From assembly GCA_025350405.1 (NCBI GenBank), contig JANXXX010000114.1, forward strand, positions 1 through 34,385: DNA of 34,385 bases, given 5' to 3'. This stretch comes from Gallionella sp. GTDB taxonomy: Bacteria > Pseudomonadota > Gammaproteobacteria > Burkholderiales > Gallionellaceae. Positions 8,166 to 16,442 of the stretch are shown in pieces (position 1 is the first letter of the stretch; each line of letters starts with the position of its first letter). The notes beneath the pieces were generated by a model. That model worked only from the letters and a program-made list of their open reading frames with translations. It was not told where the DNA came from and did not search any database. Made by a program: the position numbers and the translations under genes.

Positions 8166-9863
8166 TCAGATTCGCCTTCCCTTCATTCCTTCGTTATCCC
8201 GCAACTCAAAACACACCTTTCCCACCCGGTTACTGATCAACGTCAATCGATAGCCCAGCTGTTCGGCCCAGCGTGCAGCCTGGTACAGGCCTATCCCCAA
8301 GCCATTTTCTGAGACGACCGCACTGCGCAACAAATTTGCGGCGATGTTTTCCGGTATCGGATCACCGCTATCACAAACAATCAAGCGCAGCGGCTCGGGT
8401 TGAATTTCGATCGAAATAGTGATGCTGGTGGCTGATTGGCGCTTTCTCAGGGCGTTGTCGATCAGGTTGTCGATGATGCAATCGAACAGGGCAGCGGGAA
8501 TATTTTTGTCCGGCAAGCTAGCCGGCGCATGCCAGTCAATAACCTGATGCTGATTGCGCTGCCGCAGCGTGCCCCACCACACATTCAGGGCAAGCAGCGG
8601 GGTTTCGCTCTCCAGCAATGGCTGCTGAAGTTTGGTCAATGTCATCTCGATATGCTGGGTAAGCAGCGGGAGTTGTTGTTGCAACAATTGTTGCGCCCGT
8701 TCTTCGCGGCTTTGCGCAATGGCGGTAAGCGAGAGCAACGATTGCAGCATGTTTTTCAGGTCATGGGTCAGGCGCGACCCGGTCTCGTATACGGCCTGCA
8801 AACGCGTGATGTCGCGCAGACTTTGCTCACGATGTTTAGCATGATAGAAATAACTGATCAATTGCACGAGCAGATGTATATGCAGTAACAGGGTGGGATT
8901 GAGCGGTCGCTTGGCATACAGCGTCAGGCGCAAGCCATCTTCTTGCACCAGCGCAGCATGATCGCTGAATTTTCCAAGCTGTCCGCCTCCATCGGGTGAT
9001 TGCCAGGACAAGCCCGACAGCCATGGGAAATCCGCCAGCAAAGAAACGGCGCGGCGCAGGTAGGCCGCCGCATCAGGTTCGCGCTGGGCCGCCTCGGTCA
9101 ACTGGGTGAGCCAGCTTTCGAACGGTGTGCCGACATTCAACAGGTAGCGCGAAAACATCACTTGCAGGCCGCTGAAGCCGAAGCGCGGATTCCACAGCAC
9201 CCCGAAAGTCAACAAGGTCAATCCGACCAAGAACAGGGTACGCAACAGGGCATCAAGGTACTCCAATCGCGCCAAGGTCATAAAAGCAAGACTGCCGAGC
9301 ACCACCAAGGCCAATAACATGAACAGCAACAGACCATAGATGAAGTCCACCGTCTGGGGGCCCTCGGACAGTTCTTTGTTAACCGGCAGAACCGTCATGG
9401 CCAGCAACAGCACTGGCAGCGCATACCACATCAAAATATGCCCAACCTCAATAGTAGATTGGGCCGTAAATAAATTCGGCACCACCCAGAGCAGCAACAC
9501 CGCAAGCAGATAGACCATCACCGACAGGTACAACAGGCGCGTCCAGCGGTCGAGGAAGACAAATATGCGCGCGCCAACCAAACCGAACAGGCCGGTCAAC
9601 CAAAGAGCGACGGTCCACCAGTTCAGCCAGAACATCGCCACCATGGCCGCCAACATGATGAATGCAAACGCGCCCCCCCCAACTCTGCGTTCGCCGCGCC
9701 ACAACGGCTGCCAGAGCAGGAACAGCCCAAGGTGAGCCAGCAGCAACGGATGTACCCACGGACTTTCTATGCCGAGCAGCAGCGCGCCATGCAATAACCA
9801 CAGCATCGCCAACAACATCCAGCGGCCTCTCTGCAAATGACTCCCCATGTTCAGTGTCAGCAT
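8166..9863 (-). CDS. Multi-spanning membrane sensor histidine kinase
   Basis: This 565-residue kinase has an N-terminal half of about eight hydrophobic segments (residues 15 to about 223). A soluble, possibly GAF-like stretch follows (about 240-345), then the kinase core. The phosphoacceptor is H367 in THDLKN. The N box is DNLIDNAL (465-472), G1 is CDSGDP (497-502) and G2 is GLGIGL (521-526). The HDLKN form and the membrane/GAF/kinase layout recall the PrsK kinases of PEP-CTERM/exosortase systems, but this protein is shorter and the match is tentative. No response regulator is adjacent. It diverges from the sigma-54-driven pilin gene. The ATG at 9863 has AGGGTGA upstream; the ATG at 9848 is an alternative. 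Confidence 0.85.
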   Translation of the reverse strand: MLTLNMGSHLQRGRWMLLAMLWLLHGALLLGIESPWVHPLLLAHLGLFLLWQPLWRGERRVGGGAFAFIMLAAMVAMFWLNWWTVALWLTGLFGLVGARIFVFLDRWTRLLYLSVMVYLLAVLLLWVVPNLFTAQSTIEVGHILMWYALPVLLLAMTVLPVNKELSEGPQTVDFIYGLLLFMLLALVVLGSLAFMTLARLEYLDALLRTLFLVGLTLLTFGVLWNPRFGFSGLQVMFSRYLLNVGTPFESWLTQLTEAAQREPDAAAYLRRAVSLLADFPWLSGLSWQSPDGGGQLGKFSDHAALVQEDGLRLTLYAKRPLNPTLLLHIHLLVQLISYFYHAKHREQSLRDITRLQAVYETGSRLTHDLKNMLQSLLSLTAIAQSREERAQQLLQQQLPLLTQHIEMTLTKLQQPLLESETPLLALNVWWGTLRQRNQHQVIDWHAPASLPDKNIPAALFDCIIDNLIDNALRKRQSATSITISIEIQPEPLRLIVCDSGDPIPENIAANLLRSAVVSENGLGIGLYQAARWAEQLGYRLTLISNRVGKVCFELRDNEGMKGRRI

Positions 9864-9949
9864 TTCGTCATCACCCTGTCAACATCTCGTCAAAAATATT
9901 TCTAGCCATGCTGCTCGCGACACTTCCCGGATCCCAAGGCGGGCCAGGA

Positions 9950-9961
9950 TATAGGCCTATA
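9950..9961. promoter_or_regulatory. 12-bp palindrome in kinase/pilin divergent spacer
   Basis: TATAGGCCTATA is a perfect palindrome about 80 bp upstream of the sigma-54 promoter. That is a distance compatible with an enhancer or operator site for a dimeric regulator. It matches no regulator consensus I can name, and it could be a chance A/T-rich palindrome. Confidence 0.25.
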
Positions 9962-10032
9962 AATCCCCAACATACTGGTTAATTTTAATTTTCCAGGCAT
10001 GGCTGAGACAAAACCTAATCCTGACTCAACCT

Positions 10033-10048
10033 TGGCACGGCTCTTGCT
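10033..10048 (+). promoter_or_regulatory. Sigma-54 (RpoN) -24/-12 promoter
   Basis: The sequence TGGCACGGCTCTTGCT fits the sigma-54 consensus TGGCACG-N4-TTGCW at every position. The GG and GC dinucleotides are separated by exactly 10 bases. The predicted transcript start near 10059 leaves about 39 nt of leader before the pilin ATG at 10098. RpoN itself is encoded at 16443-17903. Such promoters need an NtrC-type activator, which is not encoded in this window. Confidence 0.85.
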
Positions 10049-10097
10049 GATTCATAACAGCAGTAGCATTCATAACCGTTGATAAAAGGATAACATA

Positions 10098-10799
10098 ATG
10101 AAACGCAATCAATCCGGCTTTACCCTGATCGAAATCGCCATCGTGCTGGTGATCATCGGCCTGCTGCTCGGCGGTGTGCTGAAGGGACAAGAGCTTATCA
10201 ACAGCGCGAAGGTCAAGAACCTCGCCACCGATTTCCGCAATATTCCGGTGTTTATCTACGGCTATCAGGACAAGTTCAAGGCGTTACCGGGGGACGATTC
10301 GAATGCAGTTACGCATTTGGGCGCCACAATCTGCGTTGCTCCTTGTGCAGCCGGCAGTGGTAATGGCGTCTTAGGTGGTTCAAGTGCCACCGATACTTGG
10401 ACTTCTACGACGGTAACTGATGAGACCCAGCAATTCTGGATACATGTCCGCCTTGCCGACCTCGCCCCCGGTCCGACCAGCGGCCAAACCGATTATCGTC
10501 CAACCAATTCTGCTGGATTACCAATTGGGATTCAGAGCAATATTCAGACTGCTGGCAATGGTCAATTTACCACTATCACCAAAAATTCGGCTGCCGCAGC
10601 CAGTGCCATGAATGGAACTTACATCATTTGTTCCACGGGCATCTTGGGCAAATTTGTCAAACAGCTCGACATCACGATGGATGACGGCAACACCGATACC
10701 GGCGCGATGCGTGTCGCCGATCCAGTTACCGCTGGCCAGTCAGTGGCCACGGCTAACGTGAATGATGGTCAATCCTACACCGTCTGCATGGGAATCTAA
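10098..10799 (+). CDS. Type IV pilin / pseudopilin-like protein, solitary
   Basis: The N-terminus MKRNQSGFTLIEIAIVLVII is a class III signal. Prepilin peptidase would cut between G7 and F8, leaving the methylated Phe and Glu at +5 (E12) of the mature protein. The hydrophobic stalk helix spans about 8-30. The rest is a soluble Thr-, Ser-, Asn- and Gly-rich domain with cysteines at 79 and 83 and others near the C-terminus, which could form disulfides. The 233-residue length is longer than typical PilA and could be either a pilin or a pseudopilin. No other pilus or type II secretion gene is nearby. It has its own sigma-54 promoter and intrinsic terminator, so it is probably monocistronic. Confidence 0.85.
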   Translation: MKRNQSGFTLIEIAIVLVIIGLLLGGVLKGQELINSAKVKNLATDFRNIPVFIYGYQDKFKALPGDDSNAVTHLGATICVAPCAAGSGNGVLGGSSATDTWTSTTVTDETQQFWIHVRLADLAPGPTSGQTDYRPTNSAGLPIGIQSNIQTAGNGQFTTITKNSAAAASAMNGTYIICSTGILGKFVKQLDITMDDGNTDTGAMRVADPVTAGQSVATANVNDGQSYTVCMGI

Positions 10800-10818
10800 A
10801 ACTCACCCGGCGTGACAC

Positions 10819-10842
10819 AAGCCCGCTTCGGCGGGCTTTTTT
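10819..10842 (+). terminator. Intrinsic terminator after pilin-like gene
   Basis: An 8-bp GC-rich stem (AAGCCCGC / GCGGGCTT) closes a TTCG tetraloop and runs into six T residues. The T-tract contains the stop codon of the converging antiporter gene (10841-10843), so the two 3' ends share the structure. Confidence 0.92.
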
Positions 10843-12814
10843 ATTGCCCTTTATGCAGCAGCAACTCAGCTGCCTGCAACGCTTCCGACAAGCCGAGTAG
10901 TACCAGTATGTCTCCGGCCTGCAGCAGCATTTCTTCGCTCGGTTGCGCGCCGTAAACGTTGCGCCGCCGCACGGCATTCACTTCGACGCTCAACTCCGCC
11001 AGGCCCACCTCACCCAATTTCCTACCTACTGCTGCGGAATCGTCTTTGAGTAATACGCTGAGGAAGCGCGGCTGCAGGTATTCGCCGGGTTCGTCCACTG
11101 TGTATTGGGCGCTACGAAAATAGCCGCTGAACGCCGCATAACGCCCTGCGCGGCTTTCCTGGACGCGGCGGATCACGCGGTTCAGCGGCACACCGGCCAT
11201 CAGCAGCGCTTGTGAAGCCAGCATCACGCTGCCTTCCGTCACTTCGGCCACTACCTCGGCCGCACCGGCCTTTTTGAGCTCTTCGATTTGAGTGTCATCA
11301 GTAGTGCGCACCACCACAGGCAGATCGGGGCGCAGTTGATTGACATGATGCAGAATCTTGAGCGCGGAGTGTTTGTCGTTGTAGGTGACCACCAGGGTTT
11401 TAGCGCGCAACAACCCGGCGGCCAGCAACACTTCGCGCTTGGCGGCATCACCATATACGACGCTCTCGCCCGCTGCTGCGGCCTGCTGTACCCGATGCGG
11501 ATCGAGATCGAGCGCGATGAAGCGGATGCCCTCCTGTACCAAAAAGCGCGATAGCGCCTGACCGCTGCGCCCATAGCCGCATACGATGATGTGTGCGTCA
11601 GTGGCCATGCTTTTCACCGCGATCTGGTGTATCTGTATGGCCCGGTCCATCCACGCCGAGGGAGAAAGCCGCCGCACAATGGCTTCTGCATGTTGTATCA
11701 AAAAAGGTGCGGCCAGCATGGAAATCAGCATCGCCGCCAGCACGTTTTGCATCACGTCAGCAGGCAACAAATTCACCCCGCCTGCCAAAGTCAGCAGCAC
11801 AAAACCGAATTCGCCCGCTTGTGCCAATCCTACGCCGCTGCGGATCGCCGCGCCCCAGTCACCGGCGAACAAGCGCGCCAACAGCGCCACCACCATCGCC
11901 TTGAACGGCAGCAGGATCAGCAAAATCAACAACACCCAACCAAATCCAGAGATCACGCTGCGCAGATCGAGCAACATGCCGATGGTGACGAAGAACAAAC
12001 CGAGTAGCACATCACGGAATGGCTTGATGTCTTCTTCCACCTGATAGCGGTATTCGGTTTCGGAAATCAGCATCCCGGCGACGAATGCGCCTAACGCCAG
12101 CGACAATCCGGCCAGCTCGGTGATATAGGCCAGGCCCAGCGTGAACAGCAGCACGTTGAGCATGAACAGCTCGGAAGATTTTTGCATTGCAACCAAATGA
12201 AACCACGGACGCAACAAGCGCTGCCCGAAGATCAACAGGGCAGCCAATATGAGTGCAGCCTTGAGCAGGGCAATGCCGAGCGTGACATAGACGGTCTGTC
12301 CACTGCTGGCCAACGCCGGGATAATGATGATCAGTGGCACCACCGCCAGATCCTGGAACAGCAGCACGCCCATGATTTTCTGGCCGTGCGGCAAGTTCAG
12401 TTCAGCGCGTTCGACCAGCATCTTGCTGACGATCGCGGTGGATGACATTGCCAGCACACCACCCAACGCCAGCCCGGCACGCCAATCCAACCCGAAGAAT
12501 AGCGAGGTGAGCATGACCAGCAAGATGGTGGCTACCACCTGCGCTGTGCCCAAGCCGAACACCAGGCGCTGCATGTTACGTAGCCGTGCAAGGCTGAATT
12601 CCAGGCCGATGCTGAACATCAGGAACACCACGCCGAATTCGGCCAGATGACGGGTTTCCGGCGCATCGTGTATCCAGCCCAGCGCATGCGGCCCGATCAG
12701 GATGCCGACCAGAAGATAGCCCAGCATCGCCGGCAGCCGCAGGATACGGCACAGCACCACCACGCCTACGGCGACAGCAAGCAGGATCAGCAGGAGTTGG
12801 AGCGAGTTAGTCAT
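10841..12814 (-). CDS. Kef-type K+/H+ antiporter (CPA2 family) with TrkA domains
   Basis: The protein has 657 residues. The CPA2 membrane domain covers about 1-380, with many hydrophobic helices and the QDLAVVP motif at 154-160, typical of KefB/KefC and related YbaL-type transporters. A TrkA-N (RCK) domain follows, with nucleotide-binding loop GYGRSG at 413-418. A TrkA-C domain occupies about 570-655. The family exchanges K+ (or Na+) for protons across the inner membrane under nucleotide and glutathione control. No KefF/KefG ancillary protein is nearby, so glutathione gating cannot be assumed. It diverges from kdsD; kdsD and a Kef-like gene are often neighbours in betaproteobacteria. Confidence 0.93.
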   Translation of the reverse strand: MTNSLQLLLILLAVAVGVVVLCRILRLPAMLGYLLVGILIGPHALGWIHDAPETRHLAEFGVVFLMFSIGLEFSLARLRNMQRLVFGLGTAQVVATILLVMLTSLFFGLDWRAGLALGGVLAMSSTAIVSKMLVERAELNLPHGQKIMGVLLFQDLAVVPLIIIIPALASSGQTVYVTLGIALLKAALILAALLIFGQRLLRPWFHLVAMQKSSELFMLNVLLFTLGLAYITELAGLSLALGAFVAGMLISETEYRYQVEEDIKPFRDVLLGLFFVTIGMLLDLRSVISGFGWVLLILLILLPFKAMVVALLARLFAGDWGAAIRSGVGLAQAGEFGFVLLTLAGGVNLLPADVMQNVLAAMLISMLAAPFLIQHAEAIVRRLSPSAWMDRAIQIHQIAVKSMATDAHIIVCGYGRSGQALSRFLVQEGIRFIALDLDPHRVQQAAAAGESVVYGDAAKREVLLAAGLLRAKTLVVTYNDKHSALKILHHVNQLRPDLPVVVRTTDDTQIEELKKAGAAEVVAEVTEGSVMLASQALLMAGVPLNRVIRRVQESRAGRYAAFSGYFRSAQYTVDEPGEYLQPRFLSVLLKDDSAAVGRKLGEVGLAELSVEVNAVRRRNVYGAQPSEEMLLQAGDILVLLGLSEALQAAELLLHKGQ

Positions 12815-12951
12815 TATGCAAGTTCAAGCGGCCTCGTTGCCATGACCGGATAATGCCCTAATTGGCGCATGCTTTCAAAATTTCTTGGCAAAATTTTGCT
12901 ACGTGTCATTATTCCTCTACAGGTCAAAATTTCGCTGCTGGTTGAACGCAC

Positions 12952-12960
12952 TGCTATAAT
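12952..12960 (+). promoter_or_regulatory. Extended -10 promoter element for kdsD operon
   Basis: TGCTATAAT is a perfect extended -10 element (TGN-TATAAT). No good -35 hexamer sits 17 bases upstream, which is tolerated when TGN is present. Transcription would start near 12966-12968, directly at the kdsD ATG (12969). The leader would be almost absent. Confidence 0.6.
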
Positions 12961-12968
12961 CTCAATAT

Positions 12969-13955
12969 ATGAACAAACCCATTTCCGCCACGCCACATGC
13001 GCTCAGCCTAGCCCGCGAAGTGTTGAACATTGAAGCTGCCGCAGTACAAGCGCTCAGCACACGGCTCGATGAGAATTTCTTGCATGCGCTGGATACCATT
13101 CTGCGCTGCGAAGGCCGCGTCATCGTGAGCGGCATGGGCAAGTCCGGACATATCGCGCGCAAGATCGCCTCGACCTTATCCAGCACCGGCACCCCGGCTT
13201 ATTTCGTGCATCCAGGCGAAGCCAGCCACGGCGACCTCGGCATGATCACCAGCGCAGATGTCATCATCGCGCTATCCTATTCCGGCGAAAGCCAGGAGTT
13301 GCTGACCATCGTGCCGGTCATTAAACGCCAGGGCGCAAAACTCATCAGCATGACCGGCAATCCCGCATCCAGCCTGGCCAAAGTCGCCGATGTGCATCTC
13401 AACGCGGCGGTGGATAAAGAGGCTTGCCCGATGGGTTTGGCGCCAACGGCCAGCACCACGGCGGCGCTGGCGCTGGGCGACGCGCTGGCGGTGGCATTGC
13501 TTGATGCAAAGGGTTTCGGCGTGGAAGATTTTGCCCGCTCGCATCCGGGCGGCAATCTGGGGCGGCGTTTGCTTACCCATGTGAGCGACATCATGCGCAG
13601 CGGAGATCACCTGCCGATGGTGCGCGAGCACGCGATGCTGGGCGACGCGATCCTGGAGATATCGAAAAAGGGCGTGGGCATGACCGCCATCGTGGATGCC
13701 GGACAACATGTGTTGGGCATCTACACGGATGGCGATTTGCGCCGCACCTTGGCGAAGAAACTGGATTTCAACGCCACGCCAGTGCGCGACGTGATGTCTG
13801 CCAATCCGCGCTGCATCGGCCCGGACAGTCTCGCCGCCGAAGCCGTGCAGGTGATGGAGCAATACAACATCAGCCAGATGCTGGTGGTGGATGAACAAAA
13901 CAAACTAGTTGGCGCATTAAACATGCATGACCTGTTACACGCAAAAGTGATTTAG
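12969..13955 (+). CDS. kdsD: D-arabinose-5-phosphate isomerase (KdsD/KpsF)
   Basis: This enzyme converts ribulose-5-phosphate to arabinose-5-phosphate, the first step of Kdo synthesis for LPS. The 328-residue protein has an SIS sugar-isomerase domain (about 40-180), with SGMGKSGHIARK and SYSGES motifs and the catalytic HPGGNLGRRLL region. A CBS-domain pair follows (about 210-328). kdsC and the lpt genes follow, which supports an LPS role rather than a capsule-type KpsF. No Shine-Dalgarno sequence precedes the ATG, and the promoter -10 box lies only 8 bases upstream, so translation may be leaderless. No later in-frame ATG would preserve the SIS domain. Confidence 0.96.
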   Translation: MNKPISATPHALSLAREVLNIEAAAVQALSTRLDENFLHALDTILRCEGRVIVSGMGKSGHIARKIASTLSSTGTPAYFVHPGEASHGDLGMITSADVIIALSYSGESQELLTIVPVIKRQGAKLISMTGNPASSLAKVADVHLNAAVDKEACPMGLAPTASTTAALALGDALAVALLDAKGFGVEDFARSHPGGNLGRRLLTHVSDIMRSGDHLPMVREHAMLGDAILEISKKGVGMTAIVDAGQHVLGIYTDGDLRRTLAKKLDFNATPVRDVMSANPRCIGPDSLAAEAVQVMEQYNISQMLVVDEQNKLVGALNMHDLLHAKVI

Positions 13956-13988
13956 GAACTACCGGTTGATCCGGGTTAAGGGAGAACC

Positions 13989-14507
13989 ATGCTGACAAGC
14001 CGCGCAAAGTTGATACGCTTGGTCGCATTTGATGTGGACGGTGTGATGACCGACGGTGGATTGTATTATTCCGATTCCGGGGAGGAATTCAAACGCTTCA
14101 ATTCGCTGGATGGGCACGGGCTAAAAATGCTGCGCGCCAGCGGGGTGGAAGTTGCCATTATCACCGGACGCACTTCACGTTGCGTAGAGGCGCGCGCGAA
14201 GAATCTCGGTATCACGCATGTGTTTCAGGGTGCGGAACACAAACTGGAAGCCATGCTCGGGCTGCTCGACAAGCTCAAACTATCGCGCGATGCAGCCGCC
14301 TACATGGGTGACGATGTGGTTGATCTCACGGTAATGCGCCATGTCGGCTTGGCGATCAGCGTGCCTGAATCACCGCTACTGGTGCGCAAACATTCCCACT
14401 ATGTCACGCAACGCGGCGGCGGGCATGGGGCGGTGCGCGAAGCCTGCGAATTGATCATGTCGGCGCAGGGCACGCTGGATGCGCAACTCGCACCCTATTT
14501 GCAATGA
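13989..14507 (+). CDS. kdsC: Kdo-8-phosphate phosphatase (KdsC)
   Basis: This HAD-superfamily phosphatase of 172 residues works as a tetramer. The catalytic aspartates are D15 and D17 in FDVDGVMTDG. The later motifs ITGR and the GDD loop (YMGDDVVDL) are present. It hydrolyses Kdo-8-phosphate to Kdo. A good Shine-Dalgarno sequence (GGGAGAA) precedes the ATG. Its stop overlaps the lptC ATG by four bases, coupling Kdo synthesis to LPS transport genes. Confidence 0.96.
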   Translation: MLTSRAKLIRLVAFDVDGVMTDGGLYYSDSGEEFKRFNSLDGHGLKMLRASGVEVAIITGRTSRCVEARAKNLGITHVFQGAEHKLEAMLGLLDKLKLSRDAAAYMGDDVVDLTVMRHVGLAISVPESPLLVRKHSHYVTQRGGGHGAVREACELIMSAQGTLDAQLAPYLQ

Positions 14508-15085
14508 CTGCTGCCTCCCGCGCCCGTTACTGGCTGCCGCTGGTGCCATTGTTTAGTTTGCTTGGGGTCACCTATTGGCTGAACCTGCAGGTGCAGCCGG
14601 AACCGGCCAAGCCGGACGGCAGCAAACGCCACGACCCCGACGCTATCGTCGAAAATTTTTCCGCGACCAAGCTAAATGAGCTAGGGCTACCGAGCTTCAT
14701 CATGGCCGCCAACAAAATGCTGCATTACCCGGATGACGACAGCACCACGCTGGAAGTGCCTCGTATCACCATGTTATCCACTGGACAACCGGCAATACAT
14801 GCCTTCGCCAAGCAGGGCACCATCTCCAGCAAAGGCGACGAGATACTTCTGCATGACGAGGTTGAAGTGCTGCGCGAGGCAAGCGCGCGGCAAACGGGAC
14901 TTACATTACAAACAGACTACCTGCGTATCCTCCCGGACCAGGATTTGGCGAACACCGACCGCGCTGTCACCCTCTTCGATGCGCACAACACCGTGCGTGC
15001 GACAGGCATGGAAATGGACAACAAGACACGCACTCTGAAACTGCTTTCCCAAGTTAGAAGCGAACATGTACCGAACAAACAATAA
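14504..15085 (+). CDS. lptC: LPS export ABC transporter periplasmic protein LptC
   Basis: This 193-residue protein has an N-terminal membrane anchor (about 10-26) and a periplasmic beta-jellyroll domain. It is a bitopic inner-membrane subunit that passes LPS from LptBFG to LptA. Sequence conservation in the family is low. The assignment rests on length, topology, the phrase VENFSATKLNELG near the anchor, and position between kdsC and lptA. It overlaps kdsC by 4 bases and lptA by 20 bases. Confidence 0.93.
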   Translation: MTAASRARYWLPLVPLFSLLGVTYWLNLQVQPEPAKPDGSKRHDPDAIVENFSATKLNELGLPSFIMAANKMLHYPDDDSTTLEVPRITMLSTGQPAIHAFAKQGTISSKGDEILLHDEVEVLREASARQTGLTLQTDYLRILPDQDLANTDRAVTLFDAHNTVRATGMEMDNKTRTLKLLSQVRSEHVPNKQ

Positions 15086-15665
15086 ACTATTGGCAACTTT
15101 CCTTCTGCCCACACTCTTGCTGTTATGGGCACCAGGCTGCTTAGCCGAGCGCGCCGACCGGAACAAACCGATCAATCTGGAAGCCGACCAGGTGCTGATG
15201 GACGACGCCCAACAAATCAGCACCTTCACCGGCAATGTTCGTTTATCCCAAGGCACACTGCTGCTACGCGGCAACAAGATTATTGTGGTGCAGGACAAGG
15301 ATGGCTTCAAGCACGCTACGGCATATGGCGACACCGCAGAGTTCAGGCAGAAGCGCGAAGATTCTGATGAGTATGTGGAAGGCTATGGCGAACGCATCGA
15401 ATATGACACGCACAGCGAAACATTGAACTTGTACGTACAAGCCCGCCTCAAGCGCAATCTGGATGAAGTACGCGGCGAACATATTACCTACAGTGTCAAG
15501 ACCGAAATATTTCAGGTGGGCAGCGATGCCGCAAGCCCGGGGAATGTTCCACCACAGCGGGTGCATGCCGTGATGCAACCCAAGCCCAAGGAAAATGTCC
15601 CGCCACCATCCGCGCCGGGCACCTTACCCGTCACACCCAATGCAACCTCTGCTCCCACAAAATAA
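15066..15665 (+). CDS. lptA: Lipopolysaccharide transport periplasmic protein LptA
   Basis: The protein has 199 residues with a Sec signal peptide (about 1-27, probable cleavage after CLA). The OstA/LptA domain begins [19 protein letters not shown] and continues with the family phrase [12 protein letters not shown]. LptA oligomerises into a periplasmic bridge carrying LPS from LptC to LptD. The C-terminal 40 residues are Pro-, Thr- and Ala-rich and probably disordered. It starts inside the 3' end of lptC and ends two bases before lptB. Confidence 0.95.
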   Translation: MYRTNNKLLATFLLPTLLLLWAPGCLAERADRNKPINLEADQVLMDDAQQISTFTGNVRLSQGTLLLRGNKIIVVQDKDGFKHATAYGDTAEFRQKREDSDEYVEGYGERIEYDTHSETLNLYVQARLKRNLDEVRGEHITYSVKTEIFQVGSDAASPGNVPPQRVHAVMQPKPKENVPPPSAPGTLPVTPNATSAPTK

Positions 15666-15667
15666 TC

Positions 15668-16411
15668 ATGAGTGAACTGCGCGCAGTTGGTCTGAAGAAA
15701 AAATATGGTTCGCGTATTGTGGTGCATGATGCATCGCTGTCGCTGAAGAGCGGTGAAGTAGTCGGCCTGCTCGGTCCGAACGGCGCCGGAAAAACCACTT
15801 CGTTTTACATGATTGTAGGACTGATCGCTGCCGATGGCGGAGAAATTTATATTGACGATCAAAACATCACGCATTTGCCGATACACCGCCGCGCGCGTCT
15901 GGGACTCGGTTATTTGCCACAGGAAGCCTCGATCTTTCGTCGCATGACGGTGACGCAAAACATTCAAGCCGTGCTGGAATTGCAAGACCATTCTGAAAGC
16001 AGCGTACAGAACCGCCGGGAAGATATGCAGATTCGCCTGGAAAAGTTACTGGAAGACCTGCACATTTCGCACATCCGCGACAATCCTGCCATCAGCCTGT
16101 CCGGCGGGGAGCGGCGGCGCGTCGAAATCGCACGCGCATTGGCGACCGACCCGCGCTTCATCCTGCTGGATGAACCGTTTGCCGGAGTTGACCCGATCGC
16201 TGTGCTGGACATCCAGAAAATCATCCGTTTTCTCAAAGAGCGCGGCATCGGCGTGCTGATCACCGACCACAATGTGCGCGAAACTTTGGGCATCTGTGAC
16301 CGCGCCTACATCATCAATGCCGGTTCGGTAATGGCTGAAGGCAAACCGGATGAAATCATCTATAATGAGGGTGTAAGGAAAGTGTATCTGGGCGAAAACT
16401 TCAAACTGTAA
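15668..16411 (+). CDS. lptB: LPS export ABC transporter ATP-binding protein LptB
   Basis: The 247-residue ATPase powers LPS extraction with LptF and LptG, which are not in this window. Walker A is GPNGAGKTT (36-44), the Q-loop glutamine is Q85 (LPQEASIF), the signature is LSGGE (144-148), Walker B is FILLDEP with E169, and the switch histidine is H201 (ITDHNV). The [13 protein letters not shown] segment is characteristic of LptB. It follows lptA by 2 bp and precedes rpoN by 31 bp, the common proteobacterial order. Confidence 0.98.
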   Translation: MSELRAVGLKKKYGSRIVVHDASLSLKSGEVVGLLGPNGAGKTTSFYMIVGLIAADGGEIYIDDQNITHLPIHRRARLGLGYLPQEASIFRRMTVTQNIQAVLELQDHSESSVQNRREDMQIRLEKLLEDLHISHIRDNPAISLSGGERRRVEIARALATDPRFILLDEPFAGVDPIAVLDIQKIIRFLKERGIGVLITDHNVRETLGICDRAYIINAGSVMAEGKPDEIIYNEGVRKVYLGENFKL

Positions 16412-16442
16412 TGCGAATATCTCCCTCATACAGCACCAGGCA

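Noticed and set aside
16361-16366. TATAAT inside lptB as an rpoN promoter
   Set aside because: There is no -35 hexamer or TGN extension at the right position, so a chance match is likely.
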